From an uncultured Pelagibacteraceae bacterium (lineage in GTDB: Bacteria > Pseudomonadota > Alphaproteobacteria > Pelagibacterales > Pelagibacteraceae), in the NCBI GenBank assembly GCA_902572345.1, contig CACGEW010000004.1, forward strand, positions 1 to 64,000: a DNA stretch of 64,000 bases, in the 5' to 3' direction. This document shows, one piece after another, positions 54,638 to 64,000 of this stretch. The stretch's first letter is position 1, and every line of letters begins with the position of its first letter. The position numbers and the translations under genes were made by a program. Below the pieces are notes generated by a model. The model worked only from the letters and a program-made list of their open reading frames with translations, did not search any database and was not told the DNA's origin.

Positions 54638-55010
54638 TTTCTTTATTTTTCTTTATAATCTTTTCAATCTTTTCAGCATATTCAAACGAGTTATCTTCTA
54701 CAAAAGTAAGCTTAGGAAGAAACTTTATATCAAGCCTTTTAGACAAGGCTCTTCTAACAAGATGTGAGAACTCCGTCAAGATCCTAACTGTTTCTTTAGT
54801 ATCAACGCCACCTAGAGGAATTACGTATACTCTTGCTGTTTTTAAATCTGGTGTCATTCTTACTTCGGTTACGGTTATTAATTTCGAGTTTATTGATGGT
54901 ATTTTAGCCTCATTACGAATAAACAGCTCACCTAAGTTTTGCTTAACGAGTTCGCCAACTCTCAATTGTCTTTGGCTAAAAGGTTTTTGATTTGATTGAC
55001 TGGTCATCAT
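54609..55010 (-). CDS. rbfA: Ribosome-binding factor A
   Basis: A small assembly factor for 30S subunits and 16S rRNA 5' processing. The 133-residue protein has the KH-like fold with RQLRVGELVKQNLGELF at the start and VTEVRMTPDLKTARVYVIPLG in the core. A lysine-rich tail extends into the rpsO reading frame, overlapping it by 29 bp. The start directly follows the infB stop; the ATG ATG pair at 55010-55005 leaves two start options. Confidence 0.94.
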   Translation of the reverse strand: MMTSQSNQKPFSQRQLRVGELVKQNLGELFIRNEAKIPSINSKLITVTEVRMTPDLKTARVYVIPLGGVDTKETVRILTEFSHLVRRALSKRLDIKFLPKLTFVEDNSFEYAEKIEKIIKKNKENDKEKKRYN

Positions 55011-55011
55011 T

Positions 55012-57192
55012 TTATATTGATCGCTGAATTTCCTCTGCTAAATAAGACTCGATTACATCTTTCTCCTTAAAATCTATAAAATCTTTAACACTTATTCCAC
55101 ACTCCAAGCCTGTACCGACTTCTTTAACTTGATTTTTTTCTCTGAAAATTGACAAAATTTCACCGTTATATACGACTACACCATCTCTAATTATTCTAGC
55201 TTTTGATTTACTTTTTATTTCACCACTTATTACTTTTGAACCTGCAATCTTACCTGCATTGGAAACTTTAAAAATTTTCTGTATCTCAGCGCTCCCAAGT
55301 ACTGTTTCTTTAATATCTGGTTCTAACAGTCCTGATAAAGATTTCTCAACGTAGTTAATGGCCTCGTATATAATATTGAAATATTTTATATCAACTTTTT
55401 GATCTTCTGATAATTTCTTTGCCTCTCTGTTTGGTTTTACATTAAAACCTATAAGAATTGCATTGGATGCTTTAGCCAATGAAACATCAGTTTCATTTAT
55501 CATTCCTATATCAGATAAAATAATTTTTGCCTCTACTTCTTTATGTTCAATTTTATTAATTGCCATTTTTAATGCTTCGCTTGAACCCTGTACATCAGAT
55601 TTGATTATAATATTTAACTCATCTTTTTCTTTAACATTATCAAATAGGGTTGTTTTATCTTTTGCTAAAACTTTATTTTGAGCAGTGTTATTCTTTCTAA
55701 ATTCGGAGAGTTTTTTTGCTTCATCTTCATCCTGAGTGACCATAAATTCTGCACCTGCATAAGCTGAGCTATTCATTCCAAGAATTTCTACTGGCATTGA
55801 TGGTAGTGCCTCATTGACCATTTTTCCTTCATAATTAATCATCGCTCTTATCTTTCCCCACGTATCACCGCAAATAAAATAATCGCCTCTATTTAATTTT
55901 CCATTGCTAATTAATATTGTCGATACAGGACCTTTACCTTTGTCGATCTTGGACTCGATAACGACACCTTTGGCCTTATCACTGTAAGAGGCTTTTAGAT
56001 CTAAAATTTCAGACTGAAGAAGTATATTTTCCTTGAGTTTATCTAAATTTATCTTTTTTAATGCTGAAACCTCAACAAACAACGTATCTCCACTTAAATC
56101 CTCAGCTATAAGTTCGTATTGCATCATTTCATTTTTAATTTTACTAATATTTTTCTCTGGTAAGTCACATTTATTTATTGCTACAATTATAGGAACTTTT
56201 GCAGCTTTAGCATGTTTAATAGCTTCTACTGTTTGTGGTTTGATGCCATCGTCCGCAGCAACAACTAAAACAACTATGTCAGTAATTTTTGATCCTCTAG
56301 CTCTCATTTCTGTAAATGCAGCGTGTCCAGGTGTGTCTATAAATGTAATTATTTTGTTTTCTCCAGTTTTAACTTGATATGCTCCAATATGTTGAGTAAT
56401 ACCGCCATGTTCCCCCGAAACTACGTTTGTGTCTCTTAAAGAATCTAACAAAGATGTTTTGCCATGATCTACATGGCCCATTATTGTGACTACTGGAGGT
56501 CTATTTTTGATTATGCCTGTAATTTCTTCTTTTGATTTATTTGTCTCTATTGATGGGGCATCTTCCAACATTGGTTTATGTCCAAACTCCTTAACTATAT
56601 ATTCTGCAGTGTCTTTATCTATATTGTGGTTTATTGTGGCTACTACTTTCATGTTGAAAAGAAATTTAATTATGTCGCTTGATTTTTCAGCCATACGATT
56701 TGAAAGTTCTTGTATTGTAATCTGCTCTGGAATTTTAACTTCTCTAATTACTTTTTTAAATTCCTTTTTATCTTCACTGTCAGGTTTTTTTTTCTCTTTT
56801 AATCTTGCTCGTTTTACTGAAGCTAGACTTCTTTGTTTAATTTCAATTTCTTCTACGTTTAGTGCTCTTGATACAGTTAGTTTAATATCCCTTTTATCTA
56901 CTGGTCCTTTTAATTTAAGTTTGCTTTTACCAGCAGGTTTATTATCTTTTTTTATAAATTCTTTTGTGGCTTGTTGCTCTATGAATTTTCTAGCAAAATT
57001 TTTCTTTTTTATTTCTGGGGATGAATTTATATTTGGAGAAGCCTGATTTTTATTAAAGGTCTTGTTTGATCTAAATGGTTTTTTTTTTTCTACCGAAAAT
57101 GATTTTTTTCCAGAAGTTGAAATAGAAGACGTATCAATTTTCTTTTTTAAGTTAGATGAAATTGTAAGTGTTTTTTTTTTATCCTTGTCCAT
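55012..57192 (-). CDS. infB: Translation initiation factor IF-2
   Basis: GTPase that brings fMet-tRNA to the 30S subunit and promotes subunit joining. The 726-residue protein has a Lys/Ser-rich N-terminal extension (1-150), then the G domain with G1 GHVDHGKT at 239-246, DTPGHAAF and NKCD. The C-terminal fMet-tRNA-binding part ends [14 protein letters not shown]. The extension is shorter than in E. coli. The gene follows nusA by 4 bp; ylxR, often between them, is missing. Confidence 0.97.
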   Translation of the reverse strand: MDKDKKKTLTISSNLKKKIDTSSISTSGKKSFSVEKKKPFRSNKTFNKNQASPNINSSPEIKKKNFARKFIEQQATKEFIKKDNKPAGKSKLKLKGPVDKRDIKLTVSRALNVEEIEIKQRSLASVKRARLKEKKKPDSEDKKEFKKVIREVKIPEQITIQELSNRMAEKSSDIIKFLFNMKVVATINHNIDKDTAEYIVKEFGHKPMLEDAPSIETNKSKEEITGIIKNRPPVVTIMGHVDHGKTSLLDSLRDTNVVSGEHGGITQHIGAYQVKTGENKIITFIDTPGHAAFTEMRARGSKITDIVVLVVAADDGIKPQTVEAIKHAKAAKVPIIVAINKCDLPEKNISKIKNEMMQYELIAEDLSGDTLFVEVSALKKINLDKLKENILLQSEILDLKASYSDKAKGVVIESKIDKGKGPVSTILISNGKLNRGDYFICGDTWGKIRAMINYEGKMVNEALPSMPVEILGMNSSAYAGAEFMVTQDEDEAKKLSEFRKNNTAQNKVLAKDKTTLFDNVKEKDELNIIIKSDVQGSSEALKMAINKIEHKEVEAKIILSDIGMINETDVSLAKASNAILIGFNVKPNREAKKLSEDQKVDIKYFNIIYEAINYVEKSLSGLLEPDIKETVLGSAEIQKIFKVSNAGKIAGSKVISGEIKSKSKARIIRDGVVVYNGEILSIFREKNQVKEVGTGLECGISVKDFIDFKEKDVIESYLAEEIQRSI

Positions 57193-57196
57193 AACA

Positions 57197-58747
57197 TTAC
57201 TTGTACGCTATCTCTCTCGCTGCCATTATTAAATCATCAGCTTCTTTTCTTGATAATGAAAATTCTTCTAAGTATCCATCTATTCTAATTTTCTTACCTT
57301 TAATTTCGTCAAAACCTCCGATCAATTCGTCTGACGAAAGATCCGCAAAATCGTTCAATTTTTTAATATTTTTTTGTCCTAGTATGACAAGCATACCTTG
57401 TGTCATGCCTTTAAGGTTTATTAAATTTTCTTCTACACCGAGTTCCTTTAATTTTAGTGCAACTGCTTCTTTTTCTTTAATTAAATTCTCTTTCGATCTT
57501 GTAATTAGCTCTTTTGCAGTTTCTTCATCAATGGCTTCAATTTTAGAAATATCCTCAGGTGCAGATTGAGCTATTTCATCAATGGACACAAAGCCTTCTG
57601 AAACCAATAATTGTCCTAATGTTTCATCCACCTCTAAATTTTTAATAAGGGTTTCTGTTCTATCTTTAAATTCTGCCTGCCTTCTTTCTGAGTCTTCCTT
57701 ATCTGTGAGTATATCAATTTCATAATTTGTTAATTTAGAAGCTAGCCTTACATTTTGTCCTCGTCGACCTATTGCTTTGCTCAAATTTTCCTCAGATAAA
57801 ATTATATCTATTCTTTTATTATCCTGATCTATTAGAACTCTTTGTATCTCTGCTGGGGATAAAGACTCAGAGATTAATGTTGGTAAATCCTCTGTCCATT
57901 TAATTATATCTATTTTTTCTCCGTGTAATTCATTGACAATAGTTTGTACTCTACTTCCTCTCATACCTACACATGCGCCCACGGGATCTATAGATGAGTC
58001 TTGGGAATGTACACAAATTTTTGCTCGACTACCTGGATCTCTCGCTACAGATTTTATTTCAATAGTTCCCTCATAGATTTCTGGCACTTCCTGAAAAAAA
58101 AGTTTAGCTAAAAATTGTGGATGAGCTCTTGATAAAAAAATTTGGTGTCCTTTTAATTCTTTCCTTACTTCATAACAGTAAGCCTTTACCCGGTCACCAG
58201 TTTTTAAAATTTCCCTTGGAATTAACTCATCTTTTTTAATAACGCCTTCCGCTTTACCTAAATCTACTATAACATTTCCATATTCTAATCTTTTAATGAT
58301 CCCGCTTAAAATTTGGCCTTGTTTATCAATGAAATCTTCATATTGCCTATTTTTCTCTGCCTCTCTTACTCTACTACTAATAACTTGTTTAGCGCTTTGA
58401 GCTGCTATACGTCCAAAATCAATTTGAGGTAATTCCTCAAAAATTTTTTCTCCAACTTTCAAATCTTTATTCTCTGGTTTAAGTTTTTTTGCATTTTCGA
58501 GTGTTATCTCTCTGGAAGAGTCTTCAACTGTTTCAACAATATTAAGAACTTTCTGAATCTTTATATCACCAGTTTCTCTATCTATGAAAACTTCTATATT
58601 ATTATCATTACCAAATTTAGTTAATGCGGCCTTCTGTATTGCGCTTTCCATAGAGCCAATTACTATTTCCTTATCAATAGATTTCTCATTAGCAACAGCT
58701 TCTACTATCCTCAATAACTCTAATTTGTCTAAACCTCTATTTAACAT
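57197..58747 (-). CDS. nusA: Transcription termination/antitermination protein NusA
   Basis: Binds RNA polymerase and controls pausing, intrinsic termination and antitermination. The 516-residue protein has the N-terminal polymerase-binding domain, an S1 domain (about 130-200), two KH domains (GACVGMRGSRVQTIVNEL and IGRRGQNVRLASKL) and two C-terminal acidic repeats (about 360-420 and 430-510). AGGAGA, just after the terminator hairpin, is its Shine-Dalgarno. rimP, its usual upstream neighbour, is absent. Confidence 0.97.
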   Translation of the reverse strand: MLNRGLDKLELLRIVEAVANEKSIDKEIVIGSMESAIQKAALTKFGNDNNIEVFIDRETGDIKIQKVLNIVETVEDSSREITLENAKKLKPENKDLKVGEKIFEELPQIDFGRIAAQSAKQVISSRVREAEKNRQYEDFIDKQGQILSGIIKRLEYGNVIVDLGKAEGVIKKDELIPREILKTGDRVKAYCYEVRKELKGHQIFLSRAHPQFLAKLFFQEVPEIYEGTIEIKSVARDPGSRAKICVHSQDSSIDPVGACVGMRGSRVQTIVNELHGEKIDIIKWTEDLPTLISESLSPAEIQRVLIDQDNKRIDIILSEENLSKAIGRRGQNVRLASKLTNYEIDILTDKEDSERRQAEFKDRTETLIKNLEVDETLGQLLVSEGFVSIDEIAQSAPEDISKIEAIDEETAKELITRSKENLIKEKEAVALKLKELGVEENLINLKGMTQGMLVILGQKNIKKLNDFADLSSDELIGGFDEIKGKKIRIDGYLEEFSLSRKEADDLIMAAREIAYK

Positions 58748-58760
58748 TTTAATCTCTCCT

Positions 58761-58787
58761 AAAAAAAAATGGGCTACAGCCCATTTT
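58761..58787 (-). terminator. Intrinsic terminator before nusA (after metK)
   Basis: On the minus strand AAAATGGGCT and AGCCCATTTT form a perfect 10 bp inverted repeat followed by nine T's. The T-run ends at the AGGAGA Shine-Dalgarno of nusA. There is no room for a nusA promoter after it, so any nusA transcript must read through this hairpin. Confidence 0.8.
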
Positions 58788-58810
58788 AAAAGTTCAATTA
58801 TTTATATGTT

Positions 58811-58839
58811 TTTTTAAAAGAAAATTATGGTTTTTTCAA
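58811..58839 (-). promoter_or_regulatory. Candidate nusA promoter
   Basis: On the minus strand TTGAAA (58834-58839) and TAAAAA (58811-58816) are spaced by 17 bp, between the metK stop and the terminator. A transcript from here would meet the terminator hairpin within about 20 bases. Confidence 0.3.
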
Positions 58840-58844
58840 GATTA

Positions 58845-60005
58845 CTATTTAAATAAATCTATTTTATCAGTTTTTTCCCAAGTAAATTCCCCTTTATTAG
58901 ACGGCTTTCTACCAAAGTGTCCATAAGCGGATGTAATTTCATAGATCGGATTGTTCAGCTTTAGCATTTCTCTTATTCCTCTAGGCGATAAATTAAAATT
59001 ATTTTCAATGACTTTTTTCACTTTTTCTACTTTTTCTTCATCGCCGTTAGCTAATTTAATGAAAATAGATAGAGGTTTTGAAACTCCAATGGCATACGCA
59101 AGTTGAATTAAACATTTTTCTGAAACACCAGCAGCAACAATATTTTTTGCTAAATATCTTGAAGCGTAGGCAGCAGATCTATCTACTTTTGTAGGGTCTT
59201 TGCCTGAAAAGGCACCGCCTCCATGGGGTGCAGCGCCACCATATGTATCAACTATAATTTTCCTTCCAGTAAGTCCGGTGTCACCATCTGGTCCACCAAT
59301 AATGAATTGGCCAGTAGGATTTATATAAATTTCTTTTGGATCTAAATCTTTTAAAAATTCTTCTGGTATTGATTTTTTGATATAAGGTATCACTGCGTCT
59401 CTTACTTTTTCTTGATTAAGATCTTTTGAGTGTTGAGTTGAAATTACTACAGAAGTAACTTTTACTGGTCTTTCGTTCTCATATAACATTGTAACCTGAC
59501 TCTTTGAGTCGGGCTCAATTCCTGGCAAACTACCCTTTTTTCTGTCTTCTGCCATCAGTCTAAGTATTTTGTGAGAATAGTGTATAGGTGCTGGCATTAA
59601 ATCTTCTGTTTCTTTACATGCATACCCAAACATTATTCCTTGATCACCTGCTCCTTCATCTTTGTTATCTTTAGAATCTACACCCATTGCAATATCGGAA
59701 GATTGTTCGTGAAGAAAAGTCTCGATATTAGCGTTTTTCCAACTAAATCCTTCTTGGTCATAACCAATATCCTTTATACAGTCTCTAACTTTCGAAATTA
59801 ATTCATCTTTATTTATTTTTGGTCCTCTGGTTTCTCCAGCTAAAACAATTTTATTTGTAGTAGTAAGTGTTTCACAAGCTACTCTTGAAAAGGGGTCTTT
59901 AGACAAATAAGAGTCTACAACCATATCTGAAATCCTGTCACAAACTTTATCTGGATGACCTTCGGAAACTGACTCGCTTGTAAATAAATATTCTTTTTTA
60001 GACAT
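58845..60005 (-). CDS. metK: S-adenosylmethionine synthetase
   Basis: Makes SAM from methionine and ATP. The 386-residue protein has the family signatures [12 protein letters not shown] and [19 protein letters not shown], and [14 protein letters not shown] at the start. SAM feeds cfa, ubiE and many other methyltransferases in this window. No SAM riboswitch is seen: the gene overlaps lnt by 8 bp, leaving no leader. A terminator follows before nusA. Confidence 0.97.
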   Translation of the reverse strand: MSKKEYLFTSESVSEGHPDKVCDRISDMVVDSYLSKDPFSRVACETLTTTNKIVLAGETRGPKINKDELISKVRDCIKDIGYDQEGFSWKNANIETFLHEQSSDIAMGVDSKDNKDEGAGDQGIMFGYACKETEDLMPAPIHYSHKILRLMAEDRKKGSLPGIEPDSKSQVTMLYENERPVKVTSVVISTQHSKDLNQEKVRDAVIPYIKKSIPEEFLKDLDPKEIYINPTGQFIIGGPDGDTGLTGRKIIVDTYGGAAPHGGGAFSGKDPTKVDRSAAYASRYLAKNIVAAGVSEKCLIQLAYAIGVSKPLSIFIKLANGDEEKVEKVKKVIENNFNLSPRGIREMLKLNNPIYEITSAYGHFGRKPSNKGEFTWEKTDKIDLFK

Positions 60006-61551
60006 TTTTTTTTTTGTACAATTGAAAAATAAGAAGATATGTAATTAAAAGTATAAAAAAGATCAAATCATTTTTGACTTTATTTGATTTTATTAACGGC
60101 ACCTCAAGTTCAATATTTCCTGCTTCATTTCTATTTAATTGTCTAATTATATTCCCTTTATTATCAATAATAGCACTTACACCTTGATTTGCTGATCTCA
60201 GTAAATATGTATTATTTTCAACCGCTCTAAAAATTGATTTAGCAAAATGCTGATTTGGGCCTTTAGAATTTCCAAACCACCCATCTTCTGAAATATTTAT
60301 AATTAGATTTGTGTCGTTTGACGATTTTTGTATCAAATCGGTGAAAATTATTTCATAGCAAATAAGTGGTAAAATATTCAATTCTCCTAATAATAAATTA
60401 TTATCATTTTTTCCTTTTAAAAAAGATCCGTGACCTTCGGTTATTTTTTTTAAACCAAATTTGTTTAAAAGATGTTCGAATGGTAAAAATTCACCAAACG
60501 GAACAAGTTTTCTTTTATTATAGCTCTGAATGATTTCAAAATCATTATTTACCAATAGTAAGCTATTATATGGTAGACCTGTTTTTGGATCCAATCTGTT
60601 GCTTCCAAAAATTATGCGATGCTTCTCTGAAAAATTTTTAGAAATTAAATCCTTAAAAATGATAATTTCATTGTAATTGTAACCACTAAATACGCCCTCA
60701 GGCCATATGAACAAAGTTTCTCGGTTTTTATCTGGATCACTATATCTAATTAAGCTCTTGAACCTTTTTAAAATATCCTCATTGGCTAAACCGTAAGTTA
60801 AATCAAAATTTGGAGAAATAACCTTTACAAAAAATTTATTACTATTCTTTAAAGTTTGTTTGTTTTTGTTAATCTCATAATTTCCAAAAATGTAAGTTGA
60901 TAAAATTATAAAACTGGCCAAGCTTAGATAAGTTATTTTTTTGATAAAATTGATATTAAAAAAAATTATTACAGGTAAAGTAAAGAAGGTTATAATCAAC
61001 AAATTATATGAATGTAGACCAATTTTATTCAATATTTGAAAAATTTCGTTTGCCCAAGTTGTGCTGTAAGCCCATAAGTTCCAGGGAAAGCCTGTTAATA
61101 TTTTTGATCTTAAATAATCTGATAATGCTAAGCTTCCAGAGAATATTAATAACGATGGTAAATCAAATTTTAAATAGGGGCCTATAAGTAAAATTATAAA
61201 AGCCAGGAACAAACTCAAAAATAAAGGTATCAAAATTAAAGCAAACGGTATTAAAATTTTAAAATTGTCATCAAAAGTTAATGAGTTAGTGATCCATGAA
61301 ATATTGCTTAAATAAAAACCATATCCAAATACTAAACCAAAAATAAATAAATTTTTTTTGTAAGGTTTTTTACGGTAAATAGTTTTTGATCTTTTATTAA
61401 TGTAACAGATTAAGAAAAAAAAAATTGGTAAAACTATAAAATTTATTAATATAAAATTAAAAGGCTCAAAAGATAAAACCGTTATCGCTCCAATTACAAA
61501 TGGTGCGATATAAAGTATTAAAAAACGGTTATTTTGATACTTTTTTAACAT
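59998..61551 (-). CDS. lnt: Apolipoprotein N-acyltransferase
   Basis: Adds the third acyl chain to the N-terminal Cys of outer-membrane-bound lipoproteins. The 517-residue protein has about eight N-terminal hydrophobic helices and a nitrilase-like periplasmic domain with the catalytic set Glu285 (IWPEGVF), Lys346 ([11 protein letters not shown]) and Cys398 (LICYE). It has a C-terminal helix. It overlaps metK by 8 bp and ybeY by 23 bp. The corC/tlyC gene commonly found before it is absent. Confidence 0.95.
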   Translation of the reverse strand: MLKKYQNNRFLILYIAPFVIGAITVLSFEPFNFILINFIVLPIFFFLICYINKRSKTIYRKKPYKKNLFIFGLVFGYGFYLSNISWITNSLTFDDNFKILIPFALILIPLFLSLFLAFIILLIGPYLKFDLPSLLIFSGSLALSDYLRSKILTGFPWNLWAYSTTWANEIFQILNKIGLHSYNLLIITFFTLPVIIFFNINFIKKITYLSLASFIILSTYIFGNYEINKNKQTLKNSNKFFVKVISPNFDLTYGLANEDILKRFKSLIRYSDPDKNRETLFIWPEGVFSGYNYNEIIIFKDLISKNFSEKHRIIFGSNRLDPKTGLPYNSLLLVNNDFEIIQSYNKRKLVPFGEFLPFEHLLNKFGLKKITEGHGSFLKGKNDNNLLLGELNILPLICYEIIFTDLIQKSSNDTNLIINISEDGWFGNSKGPNQHFAKSIFRAVENNTYLLRSANQGVSAIIDNKGNIIRQLNRNEAGNIELEVPLIKSNKVKNDLIFFILLITYLLIFQLYKKKNV

Positions 61552-62011
61552 TAATTATACCTAAATATTTTTTTTCTACTTTGCTCATTTTTTCATAGTC
61601 AGAGTCTTTTATATGATCATAACCAAATAAATGAATTAAGCCGTGTATCCACAGCTGGTCAAAATTTGTTTTGAAATCTTTAGAACTCTTTTTACTTCTT
61701 ACATGATCCAAGTTAATAATCATATCACCTAAATATATTTCCTTATTATTTTTTAAAATTTTCTTAAAATCTTTTTTTTTATTAAAAGGAAAAGAGAGAA
61801 CATCTGTTGCTCTATCTTTGTTTCTGAATTTTTTGTTAAAATATTTTATTTCCTTTTTATCTGTAAGAAGTAGACTGCAAGTAAAAAGATTTTTTGTTTT
61901 AGTTATACTCTTAGAGTTTAATTTATTTACTTTACGATCAATATAGTTATTTAGATTTTTTATATGACGGTGCCAACGATTATCGTTGATAATGACATTA
62001 ATTCTTATCAT
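61529..62011 (-). CDS. ybeY: Endoribonuclease YbeY
   Basis: A zinc-dependent RNase for 16S rRNA 3' maturation and ribosome quality control. From the start at 62011 the product is 160 residues. The zinc motif HGLIHLFGYDH near the C-terminal third carries the three His ligands; RNKDRATDVLSFPF and GDMIIN are family motifs. A longer reading from 62053 would begin within phoH and is less likely, as MIRINVIIND is a natural start. It follows phoH with a 14 bp overlap. Confidence 0.93.
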   Translation of the reverse strand: MIRINVIINDNRWHRHIKNLNNYIDRKVNKLNSKSITKTKNLFTCSLLLTDKKEIKYFNKKFRNKDRATDVLSFPFNKKKDFKKILKNNKEIYLGDMIINLDHVRSKKSSKDFKTNFDQLWIHGLIHLFGYDHIKDSDYEKMSKVEKKYLGIINVKKVSK

Positions 62012-63002
62012 CCGAACTTTTAGTCTGATAAGCCTTAATAATTTTTGAAACAAGTGGATGTCTCACTACATCGTTATGATCAAATTCTATTATTTTAATT
62101 TCACTTAGATCTTTTAAAATTTGTTTAGATTTTATCAAACCTGAGTGACTTTTATTTATTAAATCAACTTGGCTAGGATCCCCATTGACTACTAACTTGG
62201 AATTTTCACCAATTCTTGTTAAAAACATTTTAATTTGTGTTTCTGTAGCATTTTGAGCTTCATCTAAAATTGCAAAACAGTTTTTTAAAGTTCTTCCTCT
62301 CATAAATGCTAAAGGGGCTATTTCTATTTCTCCTGTTTCTATTTTTTTTTGAATTTTATCAGCTCCAAATAATTCATATAAAGCGTCGTAAAGAGGTCTT
62401 AAATAAGGATCAACTTTTTCTTTCATATCGCCAGGTAAAAATCCTAATTTTTCCCCTGCTTCTACTGCCGGCCTCGATAATATTACTCTATCAATTTTTT
62501 TCTCTATTAATAATGTAATTGCTACGGAAACAGCTAAAAAACTTTTTCCAGTTCCTGCAGGACCCAAAGACATAACTATATCATTTTCTTTTAAGGCTTT
62601 TATATATTCAGATTGTTTTTCAGATCTCGCTATAACTGATTTTTTTGGAGTTTTGATTATTTGATTAAAAGACTTAACATTTGAATTCTTTGATTTTAAA
62701 TTGTTTTCCACAGACAAAACTATATCTTCTTTTTCAATTACTTTCGTTAAAAAATACTTGTTTATTAAAAACTTTATGGATTCGCAAAAAGTAGATAGAT
62801 TTTCTTTTTCACCTTTACAGGTTATTGAATTACCCCTAAAAAATACATTTGTGTTAGTTAATTTAGACAAACTCTTCAAGTTCTGATCAAATTGACCAAC
62901 TATAGCCATCAGCATTTCATTATCATTAATTGAAATATTTGCCGTCTCATTGTCTATCTTTTTGATAATAAGAATTTGTTCTAATTTACTAATTTCTGAC
63001 AT
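61998..63002 (-). CDS. ybeZ: PhoH-like ATPase (YbeZ type)
   Basis: A 334-residue P-loop ATPase related to PhoH, linked to RNA metabolism together with YbeY. Walker A GPAGTGKS is at 147-154, RPAVEAGEKLGFLPGD is the family signature, and FAILDEAQN is Walker B. The N-terminal 110 residues carry a KH-like domain. The partner ybeY follows with overlap; miaB precedes it with a 3 bp gap. Confidence 0.94.
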   Translation of the reverse strand: MSEISKLEQILIIKKIDNETANISINDNEMLMAIVGQFDQNLKSLSKLTNTNVFFRGNSITCKGEKENLSTFCESIKFLINKYFLTKVIEKEDIVLSVENNLKSKNSNVKSFNQIIKTPKKSVIARSEKQSEYIKALKENDIVMSLGPAGTGKSFLAVSVAITLLIEKKIDRVILSRPAVEAGEKLGFLPGDMKEKVDPYLRPLYDALYELFGADKIQKKIETGEIEIAPLAFMRGRTLKNCFAILDEAQNATETQIKMFLTRIGENSKLVVNGDPSQVDLINKSHSGLIKSKQILKDLSEIKIIEFDHNDVVRHPLVSKIIKAYQTKSSDDKN

Positions 63003-63005
63003 ATA

Positions 63006-64000
63006 TCAGGCTGCATAATTTGTTTGATTTAAAACTATTTCACCAAATAAGGTATTTTGATTTCCATTAAAAATTTTAACATTTTTAACTTTTCCAACCA
63101 AATTTTCATTACTTTCTACAATTACTGAATTAAATAACTCATCTCTACCAAAATATTTATTTCCGTTTTTCATCTTATTTTCGAATAAAACTGCAGCATG
63201 ATTATTTATTAAATTTTCTCTAAAATTTTTTTTAGTTTTCTCAGCGATTATCTGAAAATGTATTAATCTCTTTTTTGCAATTGAGGAGTCTATTTTTACT
63301 AAATCATTTGCAGGAGTTCCTGGTCTTGCATTAAACATAAAAGAGTAGGAATTAATAAACTTAACATCATTCATTAACTTTATAGTTTCATAAAAGTCTT
63401 TATTCGTTTCTCCGGGGTATCCTATTATAAAATCACTTGAGAATTTTATACTTGATTTAATGTCTAATAATTTGTCAACAATTTTTCTATAATCTTCAAT
63501 AGTGTGGTTTCTATTCATTGCTTGTAATATTTTATTTGATCCACTTTGGACCGGTAAATGTACTAATGGCATTAATTTTTCACAATTTTTGTGAGCATCA
63601 ATTAAGTCCTGGGTGAAATCTTTTGGATGTGAAGTGGTATACCGAATTCTTTTTAAATTTTTAATCATTGATATATTGAAAATTAAATCTGATAATCTTT
63701 TATTTTCATAACTGTAAGCATTTACATTTTGTCCAAGTAACGTGATTTCCTGTGCCCCGTTTTCTACTAGCTGGTTAGCTTCTTCTAATATTTCTTTTAC
63801 AGATCTTGAAAATTCCGCGCCTCTTGTGTACGGAACTACGCAAAATTTGCAAAACTTATCACATCCTTCCTGTATTGTTAAAAAAGTTGAAATCTTATTA
63901 TTTGAATTCTTAAGTGAGTTTAAAGTGTCAAATTTATCTATTACGTCAAATTCAGTTATATTTTTTAATGCAGTTTTTTTTTTAATTTTTAATATCACAT
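63006..64000 (-). CDS. miaB: tRNA-2-methylthio-N6-dimethylallyladenosine synthase (5' end outside the window)
   Basis: A radical-SAM methylthiotransferase that modifies A37 of tRNAs reading UNN codons. Only the C-terminal 331 residues are in the window; the N-terminal domain with the second Fe-S cluster lies beyond 64000. The radical SAM motif CDKFCKFC (Cys at 46, 50 and 53 of the visible part), GQNVNAY, MPLVHLPVQSGS and a TRAM domain at the end match MiaB. An in-frame GTG at 63998 is internal, not the start. Confidence 0.95.
   Translation of the reverse strand, partial: VILKIKKKTALKNITEFDVIDKFDTLNSLKNSNNKISTFLTIQEGCDKFCKFCVVPYTRGAEFSRSVKEILEEANQLVENGAQEITLLGQNVNAYSYENKRLSDLIFNISMIKNLKRIRYTTSHPKDFTQDLIDAHKNCEKLMPLVHLPVQSGSNKILQAMNRNHTIEDYRKIVDKLLDIKSSIKFSSDFIIGYPGETNKDFYETIKLMNDVKFINSYSFMFNARPGTPANDLVKIDSSIAKKRLIHFQIIAEKTKKNFRENLINNHAAVLFENKMKNGNKYFGRDELFNSVIVESNENLVGKVKNVKIFNGNQNTLFGEIVLNQTNYAA

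Noticed and set aside
54613-54990. Ser/Phe-rich plus-strand frames antisense to rbfA and infB (also 56033-57046)
   Set aside because: They mirror Lys/Glu-rich real genes; their Ser/Phe/Leu composition is the expected reverse complement.

Overview
The window looks like a core chromosomal stretch of a streamlined marine alphaproteobacterium of the SAR11 / Pelagibacter type. The reasons are strongly AT-rich DNA with Lys/Asn/Ile-rich proteins, only about 1.65 kb of non-coding DNA in 64 kb by my tally of gene coordinates (about 2.6%), many overlapping genes, and alphaproteobacterial gene orders such as chvI-chvG-ahcY-tsaE, dnaA-rpsT-mutM-ubiE-ubiB-coaBC-dut, irr-fabA-fabB-fabI and miaB-phoH-ybeY-lnt-metK-nusA-infB-rbfA-rpsO-pnp. 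I see no insertion sequence, prophage, CRISPR array, tRNA or rRNA.

Layout. 1-6.2 kb: small membrane protein, NAPE-PLD-like metallo-beta-lactamase, a histone-tail-like coiled-coil protein, cyclopropane fatty acid synthase, a DapA-like aldolase, a glycosyltransferase and a membrane DnaJ-like protein. 6.2-13 kb: oligopeptidase B, a small heat-shock protein with an RpoH-type promoter and ROSE-like leader, a purine permease and phosphoribosyltransferase, an AlkA glycosylase and an EamA transporter. 13-18.2 kb: msrA, a sulfurtransferase and an RND pump with an unusually short adaptor. 18.2-31 kb: lytic transglycosylase, nuclease, VanZ-like protein, gpmA, murU-amgK-tsaE, ahcY, chvG-chvI, polA, an orphan ABC ATPase, bioY and regA. 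31-36 kb: a polyamine operon (ornithine decarboxylase, deoxyhypusine-synthase-like protein, ureohydrolase) inserted between regA and regB. 35.6-47 kb: gyrB-dnaN-dnaA, rpsT, mutM, then ubiE-ubiB-coaBC-dut-moeB/thiF-SH3. 47-52 kb: an iron-linked block with irr, rubrerythrin, an Fe-S protein and DUF3501, next to fabA-fabB-fabI. 52-64 kb: pnp-rpsO-rbfA-infB-nusA, metK, lnt, ybeY, phoH and a 5'-truncated miaB.

The best leads are regulatory. The hsp20 leader has a SigH/sigma-32-like promoter and a two-hairpin ROSE-like RNA thermometer. The rubrerythrin promoter carries two Irr iron-control elements, and a third lies in the irr-fabA divergent region. The polyamine operon leader contains three segments that can form mutually exclusive hairpins. 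A U-tailed terminator sits just before the nusA ribosome-binding site. Genome reduction shows in missing neighbours: recF, truB, rimP, ylxR and hprK-manX-ptsH are absent from their usual places. It also shows in eight of eleven convergent gene pairs overlapping at their stop codons.
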